Source: Gammaproteobacteria bacterium
GTDB taxonomy: Bacteria > Pseudomonadota > Gammaproteobacteria > Steroidobacterales > JABDMI01
Length of the DNA: 50,568 nt
Assembly (NCBI GenBank): GCA_013001575.1
Contig: JABDMI010000048.1
Location: 1 to 50,568 of the forward strand
Reading direction: 5' to 3'
Made by a program: the position numbers and the translations under genes. Shown piece after piece: positions 1 through 7,869 of the stretch. The notes under the pieces are model-generated. The model saw nothing but the letters and a program-made list of their open reading frames with translations, was not told the DNA's origin and did not search any database. How positions within the stretch are numbered: the first letter of the stretch is position 1; every line of letters starts with the position of its first letter.

Positions 1-408
1 CCACTTCCCAGCGATGTGGTGGTTGGGCAAGAATTCTCAGCAGACGCTGAAGCGGTCACAAAGGCCGCAAGCGATGTGTCGGATAGCGATATGATCTTTG
101 ACATTGGACCGGATAGCGCCAGTGAGCTTGCCGATATTTTAAAAAATGCCGGCACCATTGTCTGGAATGGTCCGGTCGGGGTATTTGAGTTTGATCAATT
201 TGGCAAGGGGACCGAAACCTTGTCACTCGCCATTGCTGATTCAAAGGCCTTCTCGATCGCGGGTGGTGGTGACACTTTGGCGGCTTTGGAAAAATACAAG
301 ATTGAAAACAAAGTCTCGTATATTTCAACCGGAGGCGGAGCATTTCTGGAATTCCTCGAAGGAAAAAAACTTCCCGCGGTTGCGGCTCTGGAAGCCCGCA
401 ATAAATAA
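1..408 (+). CDS. pgk: Phosphoglycerate kinase, C-terminal part (5' end outside window)
   Basis: This is the C-terminal third of phosphoglycerate kinase, which makes ATP from 1,3-bisphosphoglycerate in glycolysis. The frame is open from the first base, so the gene begins upstream of the window. The visible part has the nucleotide-binding features of the family: the WNGPVGVFE segment, the GGGDT loop, and the C-terminal [13 protein letters not shown] stretch. It ends at a TAA stop and is followed at once by a strong hairpin terminator. The pyruvate kinase gene lies next on the same strand, a glycolytic pairing common in proteobacteria. Identity is certain; only the truncation limits the call. 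Confidence 0.97.
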   Translation, partial: PLPSDVVVGQEFSADAEAVTKAASDVSDSDMIFDIGPDSASELADILKNAGTIVWNGPVGVFEFDQFGKGTETLSLAIADSKAFSIAGGGDTLAALEKYKIENKVSYISTGGGAFLEFLEGKKLPAVAALEARNK

Positions 409-430
409 ACAAAGTGTATTGATTCCTTCT

Positions 431-459
431 AAAGCCGTAATGCTAATACGGCTTTTTTT
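431..459 (+). terminator. Intrinsic terminator after pgk
   Basis: A 9-bp perfect stem (AAAGCCGTA at 431-439 pairing with TACGGCTTT at 447-455) with a 7-base loop runs into an unbroken T run to 459. It lies 23 bases after the pgk stop and separates pgk from pyk, so pyk probably has its own promoter in 460-552. Confidence 0.9.
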
Positions 460-552
460 GTGACTGTAATAAAACAAATACGAAATCAGTGTAAAATCAA
501 TGACTTCAAATAAGCAAAATAAAATTTTTCATACAAACACAAATAAGTAATC

Positions 553-1989
553 ATGAGACGAACAAAAATAGTGGCAAGCCTGGGACCGGCAACCGATGAT
601 CCGGAAATTCTGAAAAAGCTGTTTGCAGCAGGCTTAGACGTTGCCCGACTGAATTTTTCCCACGCCGATCATGCGACCACACGCGAGCGCGTGGCGATGG
701 TACGCAAAGTGGCCAAGGCCGGAAAATACGATGTCGCGATCATGGGTGACCTGCAAGGCCCTAAGATTCGTATCAACAAGTTTGAACACGGTTTTGTTGA
801 ACTAAACAAAGGTGATGACTTTTTTCTGGATCCAGATCACCCCGAACGATCGGGTAATGAGCAGGGCGTTGGCATAGCCTATGCCGAATTAGCCAATGAT
901 GTGGCCGCAGGTGACACATTATTACTGAATGATGGATTGATCGTTTTGACGGTCGACAACATCGACGGTAAACGCGTCAATTGCAAGATCAAGATCGGTG
1001 GTGTGCTGAGTGACAAAAAAGGCTTAAACCTTAAAGGTGGTGGATTGTCGGCAGACGCTTTGACCGAACAAGACAAACTGGATATCGAATTGGCAGCCGA
1101 GCTGGACATGGACTATCTGGCCGTGTCTTTTGTGCGCAATAAGGAAGATGTGAATTATGCTCGCTTGCTTATGAAACAGGCGGGATCCGATGCCGGTATT
1201 GTGGCCAAGATCGAGCGAACAGAAGCGGTGGAGAATTTGTCGGAAATTCTATCCGCCTCCGATGTGGTCATGGTGGCACGGGGTGATCTCGGAGTTGAGA
1301 TCGGTGATGCCGAATTACCGGTGGTGCAAAAACACATTATCCGCGAAGCGCGTTCGCATAATCGTGTAGTAATCACCGCAACCCAAATGATGGAATCCAT
1401 GATCACTAGCCCGATCCCGACCCGGGCCGAAGTCATGGATGTCGCCAATGCTGTGATCGATGGTACTGACGCGGTAATGCTGTCCGGCGAGACCGCAGTG
1501 GGAAAATATCCGGTTGAAACGGTCAGCTCCATGGCACGCGTGTGCAACGGTGCCGAACGGCATTTGAACACCGTGCGTTCCAAGCATCGCTTGAATGAGC
1601 ATTTCACGCGTACCGACGAAGCCATTGCCATGGCCGCGATGTATACCGCAAATCATTTGCATGTAAAGGTTATCGTTTCCTTAACTGAAACGGGTTCAAC
1701 CGCATTATGGCTTTCACGCATCAGCTCCGGCATTCCAATCCTGGCACTCACCCGGCATGACAAGACCCGGCGTAAAGTTAAAATGTATCGTGGGGTGTAT
1801 CCGGTGTCTTTTGATGTGTTACGCAAAACCAGTAATCATGTGCTTGAAGACGCACTGGTCTTTTTGAAGAAAAAAGGCATGGTAGAAGCGGGTGATCTGG
1901 TGGTCATGACCCGCGGCGACCTTTCCGGTATTACCGGTGGCACCAACACCATGAAGATCCTGAAGGTTTCGGCCACTCCAGCGCTGTAA
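553..1989 (+). CDS. pyk: Pyruvate kinase
   Basis: Converts phosphoenolpyruvate and ADP to pyruvate and ATP in the cytoplasm. The 478-residue length is normal. The N-terminal RRTKIVASLGPAT strand, ARLNFSH (31-37), the AKIE active-site lysine (K219, E221), ARGDLGVEIG (242-251) and the TATQMMESM substrate loop (275-283) are all intact. Residues about 70-165 form the B domain, and the C-terminal 130 residues the allosteric domain. It begins at ATG 553 with no clear Shine-Dalgarno sequence; the AT-rich 90 bases upstream probably hold its promoter. The last codons and stop overlap an AGCGCT inverted repeat (1980-1997) that is too poor in T to call a terminator. Confidence 0.97.
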   Translation: MRRTKIVASLGPATDDPEILKKLFAAGLDVARLNFSHADHATTRERVAMVRKVAKAGKYDVAIMGDLQGPKIRINKFEHGFVELNKGDDFFLDPDHPERSGNEQGVGIAYAELANDVAAGDTLLLNDGLIVLTVDNIDGKRVNCKIKIGGVLSDKKGLNLKGGGLSADALTEQDKLDIELAAELDMDYLAVSFVRNKEDVNYARLLMKQAGSDAGIVAKIERTEAVENLSEILSASDVVMVARGDLGVEIGDAELPVVQKHIIREARSHNRVVITATQMMESMITSPIPTRAEVMDVANAVIDGTDAVMLSGETAVGKYPVETVSSMARVCNGAERHLNTVRSKHRLNEHFTRTDEAIAMAAMYTANHLHVKVIVSLTETGSTALWLSRISSGIPILALTRHDKTRRKVKMYRGVYPVSFDVLRKTSNHVLEDALVFLKKKGMVEAGDLVVMTRGDLSGITGGTNTMKILKVSATPAL

Positions 1990-2003
1990 ATAGCGCTACC
2001 TTA

Positions 2004-2354
2004 TTAAGCAAGTGTGGATGGATGTGCTGCCGACCAGGCAACATACCCACCGCTTAACGAGGTCACATTCTTGTAACCCAGCTCCTGCAGGCTGCGAGCG
2101 GCGTAGGCCGAGCGATTGCCACTACGGCAATAGAGATAAACCGGGGTGTCTGGTGTGATCTCCGGCATATTCGAGAGTTTGAATTCCAGCGTACCACGCG
2201 ACAAATGCAAGGCACCGGGCAGGGCACCGGCGTTAAATTCCTCGGTTTCCCGCACATCGATCAATACCGCATCATCGCCCAACTCGGGGAGCTCGGTGAT
2301 GGCTAATTCTTTGATCTCACTTTTGATGCTTTGCAAAACGTCAGCTAATGGCAT
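2004..2354 (-). CDS. Single-domain rhodanese-like protein
   Basis: A 116-residue stand-alone rhodanese domain, probably a cytoplasmic sulfurtransferase. The IDVRETEEF segment (32-40) and the active-site loop CRSGNRS with catalytic Cys76 are present, followed by the typical AARSLQELGYKNV helix and a GGYVAW motif. The six-residue loop fits a sulfur-carrying rhodanese rather than a Cdc25-type phosphatase, which usually has a seven-residue loop. It is convergent with pyk (14-base gap) and divergent from the lipoprotein gene. Its physiological sulfur donor and acceptor cannot be deduced from context. Confidence 0.9.
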   Translation of the reverse strand: MPLADVLQSIKSEIKELAITELPELGDDAVLIDVRETEEFNAGALPGALHLSRGTLEFKLSNMPEITPDTPVYLYCRSGNRSAYAARSLQELGYKNVTSLSGGYVAWSAAHPSTLA

Positions 2355-2422
2355 GATTTTTCCAACATGTGGTGGGTGATGGCAGTAGTATAATCCAATA
2401 ATTCTATTTAACGGAACAAACT

Positions 2423-3703
2423 ATGCCGCGATTTTTGAAATTTTGTTTGCTTATACTTTCCCTGGTTTCGATCACTTTGCTGATTTCAGGCTGCGATTCG
2501 CAAGACAAGACTCAAGGCAATGCTCAATCTGTGGCACAAGAGGTAATTCTTCAGCAGATTGATGCAGCGCGTGTCCCGTATTTGTTCAAAGACACCGAGG
2601 GTGAGGTCTGGTTGAGTTATGTGATTCAAGCCAATACAACTTCGACCTTATGGTTACGGCATTGGCAGAACTCGAACTGGTCAGAGCCGCAAGAGGTTGC
2701 GTCGGGCGATGACTGGTTTGTGAATTGGGCCGACTTTCCATCGGTTGTCAAAAACAAGGATCGTCTGATGGCGCACTGGCTACAAAAGAATGGTGAAGGT
2801 ACCTATGCCTATGGCGTGCAGTATGCGGTCAAGGAATTGGGCGGCGAGTGGCAAAACATGGGACCCTTGCATACCGATAACAGTCCCACCGAACACGGCT
2901 TTGTGAGTTTACAACCCGACCAAGACCGAATCCATGCTATCTGGCTGGATGGGCGCAATATGCTAGCCGGGCACGGTCACGCTGCACCCGATTCCAAATT
3001 GGATGAGGAATCCCACCAGGAAAAACCTCAAGGCATGAGCCTGCGCTACGCCACTCTGGATGCAGAAAATAAAATCACGCAACGTATCGAGTTGGATGAA
3101 TTAACATGCGACTGTTGTCAAACCAGCACAGCGATGTCCGAGAATGGCCTGGTCATCGCCTATCGCGATCGTGAAATACTTACGTCGGATAGCGAGATTC
3201 GTGACATCAAGGTTCTACGCCAACTGGGAAACACTTGGGTGGCATCCAGCGCTTTGGCCACAGACCAATGGGACCTTAAGGCCTGCCCCGTAAACGGACC
3301 GGATCTGGCAGCAAACAAGGCACAACTGGCGCTTGCCTGGTTTACCGCCGCAAATAATCAAAGTGCGGTAAAGATCGCATTTTCAAATAATAATGGCGAA
3401 TCTTTTTTACCGCCGTATGTGGTGGCGACCAAAGGCAGTCTGGGTCGAGTAGGCGTGGACTGGCTCAATCAGGAGCAAGCCGTAATCAGCTGGATTGGTC
3501 AATACCAGGGTCAAAGCCATTTTCTGTTTCGTGTTATTGCGCGTGACGGGTCGATGGAGGCAATAAAGTCGGTCTCACAAATTGACATGTCGCGCGCTTC
3601 TGGTGTCCCGCAATTCAAAGTTTTGGACAATAAACGGATTTTGTTTGTGTGGACAGAGAGCGGCGACTCACCCAGTATTCAAAGCAAAGTAGTTAACTGG
3701 TAA
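2423..3703 (+). CDS. Lipoprotein with sialidase-like (BNR) beta-propeller character and a CDCC motif
   Basis: A 426-residue predicted lipoprotein of unknown function. Residues 1-23 are a lipoprotein signal peptide ending in the lipobox LISGC, so Cys24 is the lipidated residue. Asp25 at +2 would favour inner-membrane retention under the E. coli Lol rule. The mature part is rich in short Trp- and Asp-containing strands (VWLSYVIQ, IHAIWLDGRN, LALAWFTA, AVISWIGQ), as in sialidase-like propellers. A cysteine cluster CDCC at 229-232 sits mid-protein and might bind a metal or form disulfides. The patatin gene follows after 21 bases, so the two may be co-transcribed. I do not claim sialidase activity. 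Confidence 0.7.
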   Translation: MPRFLKFCLLILSLVSITLLISGCDSQDKTQGNAQSVAQEVILQQIDAARVPYLFKDTEGEVWLSYVIQANTTSTLWLRHWQNSNWSEPQEVASGDDWFVNWADFPSVVKNKDRLMAHWLQKNGEGTYAYGVQYAVKELGGEWQNMGPLHTDNSPTEHGFVSLQPDQDRIHAIWLDGRNMLAGHGHAAPDSKLDEESHQEKPQGMSLRYATLDAENKITQRIELDELTCDCCQTSTAMSENGLVIAYRDREILTSDSEIRDIKVLRQLGNTWVASSALATDQWDLKACPVNGPDLAANKAQLALAWFTAANNQSAVKIAFSNNNGESFLPPYVVATKGSLGRVGVDWLNQEQAVISWIGQYQGQSHFLFRVIARDGSMEAIKSVSQIDMSRASGVPQFKVLDNKRILFVWTESGDSPSIQSKVVNW

Positions 3704-3724
3704 TTTAACCGTGATAACGGAAAT

Positions 3725-4951
3725 ATGTCACAAACAAATTCAAATCCTAAAGCAAGTCGACAATTAAGCTCACAATCCAGGGCGTTAATACTCCCGGGTG
3801 GTGGTGCGCGTGCCGCTTATCAAGTCGGGGTTTTAAAAGCCATAGCCGAATTACTTCCGGATGTGCAAACCTCTCCATTCAGGGTCTACAGTGGCACCTC
3901 GGCCGGCGCGATCAACTCCACCGTATTGGCGTCGCACGCCATGGACTTTCATCAAGGTATGCAGAATCTTGAGGCCGTGTGGAATAATTTCAAAGTAAAT
4001 CATGTGTATAAAACCAATACCATGACCGTGATAAAAAATACGGCGCACTGGTTATGGACCATTCTTTCGGCGGGTCGTTTTGGTAAAAAACCCACTTCAT
4101 TACTGGATAACCAGCCCTTGCGCGAATTGTTGCAAAAGCAAGTGAATTTTTCGGGCATCGAACAGGGCCTGCAACAACAACTGATCGATGGGCTGATCAT
4201 TGTGTGCTCGGCTTACAGCACCGCCCAGAGTGTGAATTTTTTCCAGGCGCGGGATACCCAAAATGCCTGGCAACGCTTCCGGCGGGTCGGCGTGCCAAGC
4301 CGTATCGAGGTTGAGCATCTCATGGCCTCGGTGGCCATTCCCTATGTGTTTCCGGCGGTGCAAGTGGGCGAACAGTATTATGCCGACGGCGCTGTGCGTC
4401 AGGCCAAACCCTTGAGTGCGGCCTTGCATTTGGGCGCCAATCGCTTGATGGTCATTGGTGTACGCGATGAAAAACCAAATTACATTAGCACCCAGGATCA
4501 GGTCTATCCCAGTTTGGGGAAAGTTGCGGGCTATATTCTGGATACCTTGTTCATGGACGGTCTTTTCACAGACCTGGAACATTTATTGCACGTCAACCGC
4601 CTGTTGGAAAATTTTGATTCCAATCTGGTGCCCGAAAAACCGGTGGACGTGCATATTATCGTCCCGAGTTCCGATATTCGCGACATCGCCCTCAAACATC
4701 AACATCGCCTGCCTCGTTCTGTGCGTATTTTCATGGCCGGTGCCGGTGCACGCGACAAGATCAGCGGCAGTCAGTTGGTCAGTTATCTGTTATTCGAACA
4801 GGATTATACTCGTGACCTGATCTCATTGGGTTATTGCGATGCGATGGAGCAAAAAGACGCATTGATCGATTTTTTTTGTAGTGAAACGATCACACGCCTG
4901 GAGGCTCCGCAAAGAATTAAAGATCAGTTGCAAGCGGGCGGACTGGGTTGA
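3725..4951 (+). CDS. Patatin-like phospholipase
   Basis: A 408-residue patatin-family lipid acyl hydrolase. The oxyanion loop PGGGARAAYQ (24-33), the nucleophile elbow GTSAG with Ser59, and the catalytic Asp221 in the DGA motif give a complete Ser-Asp dyad. No signal peptide or membrane helix is visible, so it is probably cytoplasmic or peripherally membrane-bound. About 190 residues follow the catalytic Asp, making it longer than compact RssA-type proteins. It lies 21 bases after the lipoprotein gene and converges on mgtE. The substrate is not predictable; phospholipid turnover is the usual role. Confidence 0.9.
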   Translation: MSQTNSNPKASRQLSSQSRALILPGGGARAAYQVGVLKAIAELLPDVQTSPFRVYSGTSAGAINSTVLASHAMDFHQGMQNLEAVWNNFKVNHVYKTNTMTVIKNTAHWLWTILSAGRFGKKPTSLLDNQPLRELLQKQVNFSGIEQGLQQQLIDGLIIVCSAYSTAQSVNFFQARDTQNAWQRFRRVGVPSRIEVEHLMASVAIPYVFPAVQVGEQYYADGAVRQAKPLSAALHLGANRLMVIGVRDEKPNYISTQDQVYPSLGKVAGYILDTLFMDGLFTDLEHLLHVNRLLENFDSNLVPEKPVDVHIIVPSSDIRDIALKHQHRLPRSVRIFMAGAGARDKISGSQLVSYLLFEQDYTRDLISLGYCDAMEQKDALIDFFCSETITRLEAPQRIKDQLQAGGLG

Positions 4952-4971
4952 TCAGACTAAAAACTAGCGCT

Positions 4972-6318
4972 TCAGGTCAGGATAAGCGTTGCGAGTCCCA
5001 GGAACACCATAAAGCCAAATACGTCGGTCACGGTGGTCAGTACGATATTGCCGGCCAGTGCCGGGTCGGTGCCGCGCTGTTTCAAGAACAGTGGAATGAT
5101 GACACCGGCAATAGCCGCGATCAAAAGATTAATGATCAGGGCAACACCAATAATGATGGCAATACTCACATCGTTAAACCATATATAGGTGATACCGGCG
5201 GTTAATAAGGCCAGGCCAACACCATTGAGCAAGCTAACCGCAATCTCTTTTCCCAAGAGCCAGCGTGCGTTAGACGATTGCACTTGCCCCAGTGCCAGAC
5301 CACGCACCATAAGGGTTAAGGTCTGACTCCCGGCATTGCCACCCATACTGGCCACAATCGGCATCAATACCGCCAAGGCCACAATTTTGTCAATGGTAAC
5401 TTGAAAACGATTGATCACCCAGGAGGCCAGAATCGCGGTCCCGAGATTGATGAGCAACCATAAGGCGCGGCGTTTGGCCGACGGAATGATCGGGCCGAAG
5501 ACGTCTTCCTCTTCATCCAGTCCGGCCAGACTCATGATGTTATGGTCGGCTTGGTCGCGGATCACATCCACCACATCATCAATGGTGATTCGACCAATGA
5601 GTTTATTGTGCTCATCCACCACAGCGGCTGATACCAGGTCGCGTTCTTCAAAAAGTTTGGCCACGGCATTTTCATGCAGGTCGGCGGGAATCGGTCTGGT
5701 GTCGCTAAGCATGATCTCGGCGACGGCGGTATCGGTGTCGTTGGTTAAAAGATCCGACAAATTCAAAGCGCCCATGTATTCGTTATAACGGTTGACCACA
5801 AACAGGGCGTCGGTGTTTTCTGGTAGATCGCCACGTAAACGCAAATACCTCAATACCACATCGAGCTCAACATCGGGTCGTACCGTGATGGTGTCGACAT
5901 TCATCAAGCCACCGGCGCTGTCTTCCGGATAGGATAAAACCGCTTCCAGGCGTTGGCGGTTTTGCTGATCCAGCGACAACAGAACCTGATTGGTCAGGCG
6001 TTCGGGCAGGTCATCAAGGATATCCGCGAGGTCGTCAACTTCCATGCCTTCCAGTGCAGCCAGCAGGTCAGCTTCGTCAGTGCCCGCAATCAGGTTGGCA
6101 CGCATGTCATCATTGACATGCAGCAGGGTTTCGCCCGCGTCATCCGGGTCGACCAGATTCCACACTACTTCACGTTCAGCGTTGGGTAAAGATTCGATCA
6201 AAGAACCGATCTCGGCCGGATGCAGCGAGGACAACATACGCCGAACCGGACGCATAGTTCCGCTATCAAGAGCGTCGCGTAAAGTCTGTAAACGAGTTGT
6301 GCTAGGCGTTTCAGTCAT
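4972..6318 (-). CDS. mgtE: Magnesium transporter MgtE
   Basis: A Mg2+ channel of the inner membrane, 448 residues from the chosen start. The N-terminal helical domain contains LHPAEIGSLIE and DDLADILDDLPE. Two CBS domains follow (about 135-260), then the membrane domain from about 285 with NAGSQT and a C-terminal GNIVLTTVTD segment. The frame stays open to 6429, but ATG 6318 begins at the conserved N-terminal domain, and the extra 37 residues look non-coding. It lies 127 bases after rapZ on the same strand; that leader can fold a CAGCAG/CTGCTG hairpin. In related genomes mgtE follows PTS genes that are missing here. Confidence 0.95.
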   Translation of the reverse strand: MTETPSTTRLQTLRDALDSGTMRPVRRMLSSLHPAEIGSLIESLPNAEREVVWNLVDPDDAGETLLHVNDDMRANLIAGTDEADLLAALEGMEVDDLADILDDLPERLTNQVLLSLDQQNRQRLEAVLSYPEDSAGGLMNVDTITVRPDVELDVVLRYLRLRGDLPENTDALFVVNRYNEYMGALNLSDLLTNDTDTAVAEIMLSDTRPIPADLHENAVAKLFEERDLVSAAVVDEHNKLIGRITIDDVVDVIRDQADHNIMSLAGLDEEEDVFGPIIPSAKRRALWLLINLGTAILASWVINRFQVTIDKIVALAVLMPIVASMGGNAGSQTLTLMVRGLALGQVQSSNARWLLGKEIAVSLLNGVGLALLTAGITYIWFNDVSIAIIIGVALIINLLIAAIAGVIIPLFLKQRGTDPALAGNIVLTTVTDVFGFMVFLGLATLILT

Positions 6319-6445
6319 AATTGAAATTCTTAGTTTGAAATGTGACTGTTTTTTATTTATCAGGCAGCAGTGTACTCCTGCTGACACTTGAGGTCTATTC
6401 GTTAGTGCCGGGCAGAACTGCCGGGTCAAGATTCAGGCTTGTTTT

Positions 6446-7378
6446 TCAGATAGAAAAAAACCGTTCATTGGTTTTGAGTTCCAGCGAATTCTGATTACTC
6501 AATTCGCTGTGTCGAACCAGTACTTGTGCATATTCCTGACTGAAATGCTCGGCCAGGCGCTCGGCGAGATACACAGAACGATGGTGTCCACCGGTGCACC
6601 CGATCGCAATGGTCAGATAACTGCGGTTGTTACGCACAAACTGTGGAATCCAGTTACTTAAAAAGGTGGTAATGTCATTTTGCATTTTGAGCACAAGTTC
6701 CTGGGCGCCCAGAAAATCAATTACCGGTTGATCGAGTCCGGAATACTGGCGTAAATTCTGATCCCAGTAGGGATTGGGTAAACAGCGTACATCAAAAACG
6801 TATTCTGCGTCGGTAGGTACCCCATATTTGAATCCGAAGGATTTAAACAATAAAGACATGGTGCCCGGCAAACGGGTGTATACCCGTTGCGCGATCAGAT
6901 CACGCAAGTCATGCACCGAGGTACGCGTGGTATCGAAAATAATGTCGGCGGAATGACTTAAGGGGGCGAGCATTTCACGTTCCAGATCGATCGCATCTTC
7001 CAGACTCAGATTGTTGCTACTGAGAGGGTGGCGGCGACGTGATTCCGAATAGCGCTTGATCAAGACCTGGTCATCGGTGGTCAGAAACAGGATCTCGGCC
7101 TGGATGCCACGTGCATTGAGATCCTTGACCTGTTCGGGTATGGCAGCCAGATCGGTACGTTTGTTACGCGCATCCAGGCCGATGGCCAAATGCCGGTACA
7201 TCGGGTCATCGCCATGCATTAATTGCTCGATCAACTGGGCTAGCAGGGTGGCTGGAATATTATCAATGCAATAATAGCCAAGATCTTCGAGGCGATGCAA
7301 TGCTACCGACTTACCGGAACCGGAAAGCCCGCTCACGATCACAATTCGTTTGGTGGTATTGGCAGCCGTTAATGACAT
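6446..7378 (-). CDS. rapZ: RapZ/YvcJ-family nucleotide- and RNA-binding protein
   Basis: A 310-residue P-loop protein. Walker A GLSGSGKS lies at 17-24, followed by LEDLGYYCIDNIP, typical of RapZ. The C-terminal domain has CTGGHHRSVYLAERLAEHF, which in RapZ contributes to RNA and metabolite binding. In enterobacteria RapZ controls glucosamine-6-phosphate synthesis through the small RNAs GlmZ/GlmY; outside them its partner RNA is less certain. It usually sits between ptsN and npr/ptsO, but here it stands between hpf and mgtE with neither. A terminator upstream suggests it has its own promoter in the 7379-7464 interval. Confidence 0.95.
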   Translation of the reverse strand: MSLTAANTTKRIVIVSGLSGSGKSVALHRLEDLGYYCIDNIPATLLAQLIEQLMHGDDPMYRHLAIGLDARNKRTDLAAIPEQVKDLNARGIQAEILFLTTDDQVLIKRYSESRRRHPLSSNNLSLEDAIDLEREMLAPLSHSADIIFDTTRTSVHDLRDLIAQRVYTRLPGTMSLLFKSFGFKYGVPTDAEYVFDVRCLPNPYWDQNLRQYSGLDQPVIDFLGAQELVLKMQNDITTFLSNWIPQFVRNNRSYLTIAIGCTGGHHRSVYLAERLAEHFSQEYAQVLVRHSELSNQNSLELKTNERFFSI

Positions 7379-7464
7379 GCGCTAACGGTATCATAAGTGG
7401 ATGTGAAATTCCGCTTATCCTTCTACCAATCCGCCAGTCTCTGTGTCATTAATGTGACAGACAT

Positions 7465-7488
7465 AAAAAAAGCGGCACGCAGCCGCTT
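7465..7488 (-). terminator. Intrinsic terminator after hpf
   Basis: Read on the minus strand, a 7-bp stem AAGCGGC/GCCGCTT (7488-7482 with 7476-7470) and a 5-base loop are followed by a T run (7469-7465). It lies 24 bases beyond the hpf stop and would separate the rpoN-hpf transcript from rapZ. A TGTCA-N6-TGACA dyad (7444-7459) lies just downstream and could belong to a rapZ promoter region. Confidence 0.85.
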
Positions 7489-7512
7489 GTATGAGTAAAA
7501 ATGAATACAGGA

Positions 7513-7842
7513 TCAAATGCCCGGGACGCGTTGGCGTTTATCTACCTTGCGAGCATGATGATCCTTGATCTTTTCTTTATGGCGTTTGACTTGGCGATCA
7601 AGTTTGTCCACGAGGCCGTCAATGGCTGAATACATATTTTCTTCCGTGGCATCGGCATAGACCTGAGCGCCAGAGACATTAATGGTTGCCTCGGCCTTGT
7701 GTCTTAGTTTTTCAACAGTCAAAATTACATTTGCATTTGTCATGTGATCAAAGTGTCGCTCTACACGTTGCATCTTGCTTTCCACAAAATCTTTCAGTGC
7801 GCTTGTGACATCCACATGGTGGCCAGTCAAATTAATTTGCAT
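7513..7842 (-). CDS. hpf: Ribosome hibernation promoting factor (short HPF)
   Basis: A 109-residue short-form HPF that binds the 30S subunit and promotes inactive 100S ribosomes in stationary phase. The N-terminal MQINLTGHHVDVT closely resembles the family, and the RH-rich basic C-terminal tail is typical. The start at ATG 7842 is preferred because GGAGG lies 6 bases upstream of it, while the same GGAGG abuts the in-frame ATG at 7848, leaving that one no spacing. It lies 27 bases after rpoN, as in most gammaproteobacteria, and is followed by an intrinsic terminator, so it probably ends the lpt-rpoN transcript. Confidence 0.95.
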   Translation of the reverse strand: MQINLTGHHVDVTSALKDFVESKMQRVERHFDHMTNANVILTVEKLRHKAEATINVSGAQVYADATEENMYSAIDGLVDKLDRQVKRHKEKIKDHHARKVDKRQRVPGI

Positions 7843-7869
7843 AAACATCCTCCGTATTGGTTTAAAATT

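Noticed and set aside
6319-6429. 37-residue N-terminal extension of MgtE
   Set aside because: The extra residues lack MgtE features, and ATG 6318 starts at the conserved domain.
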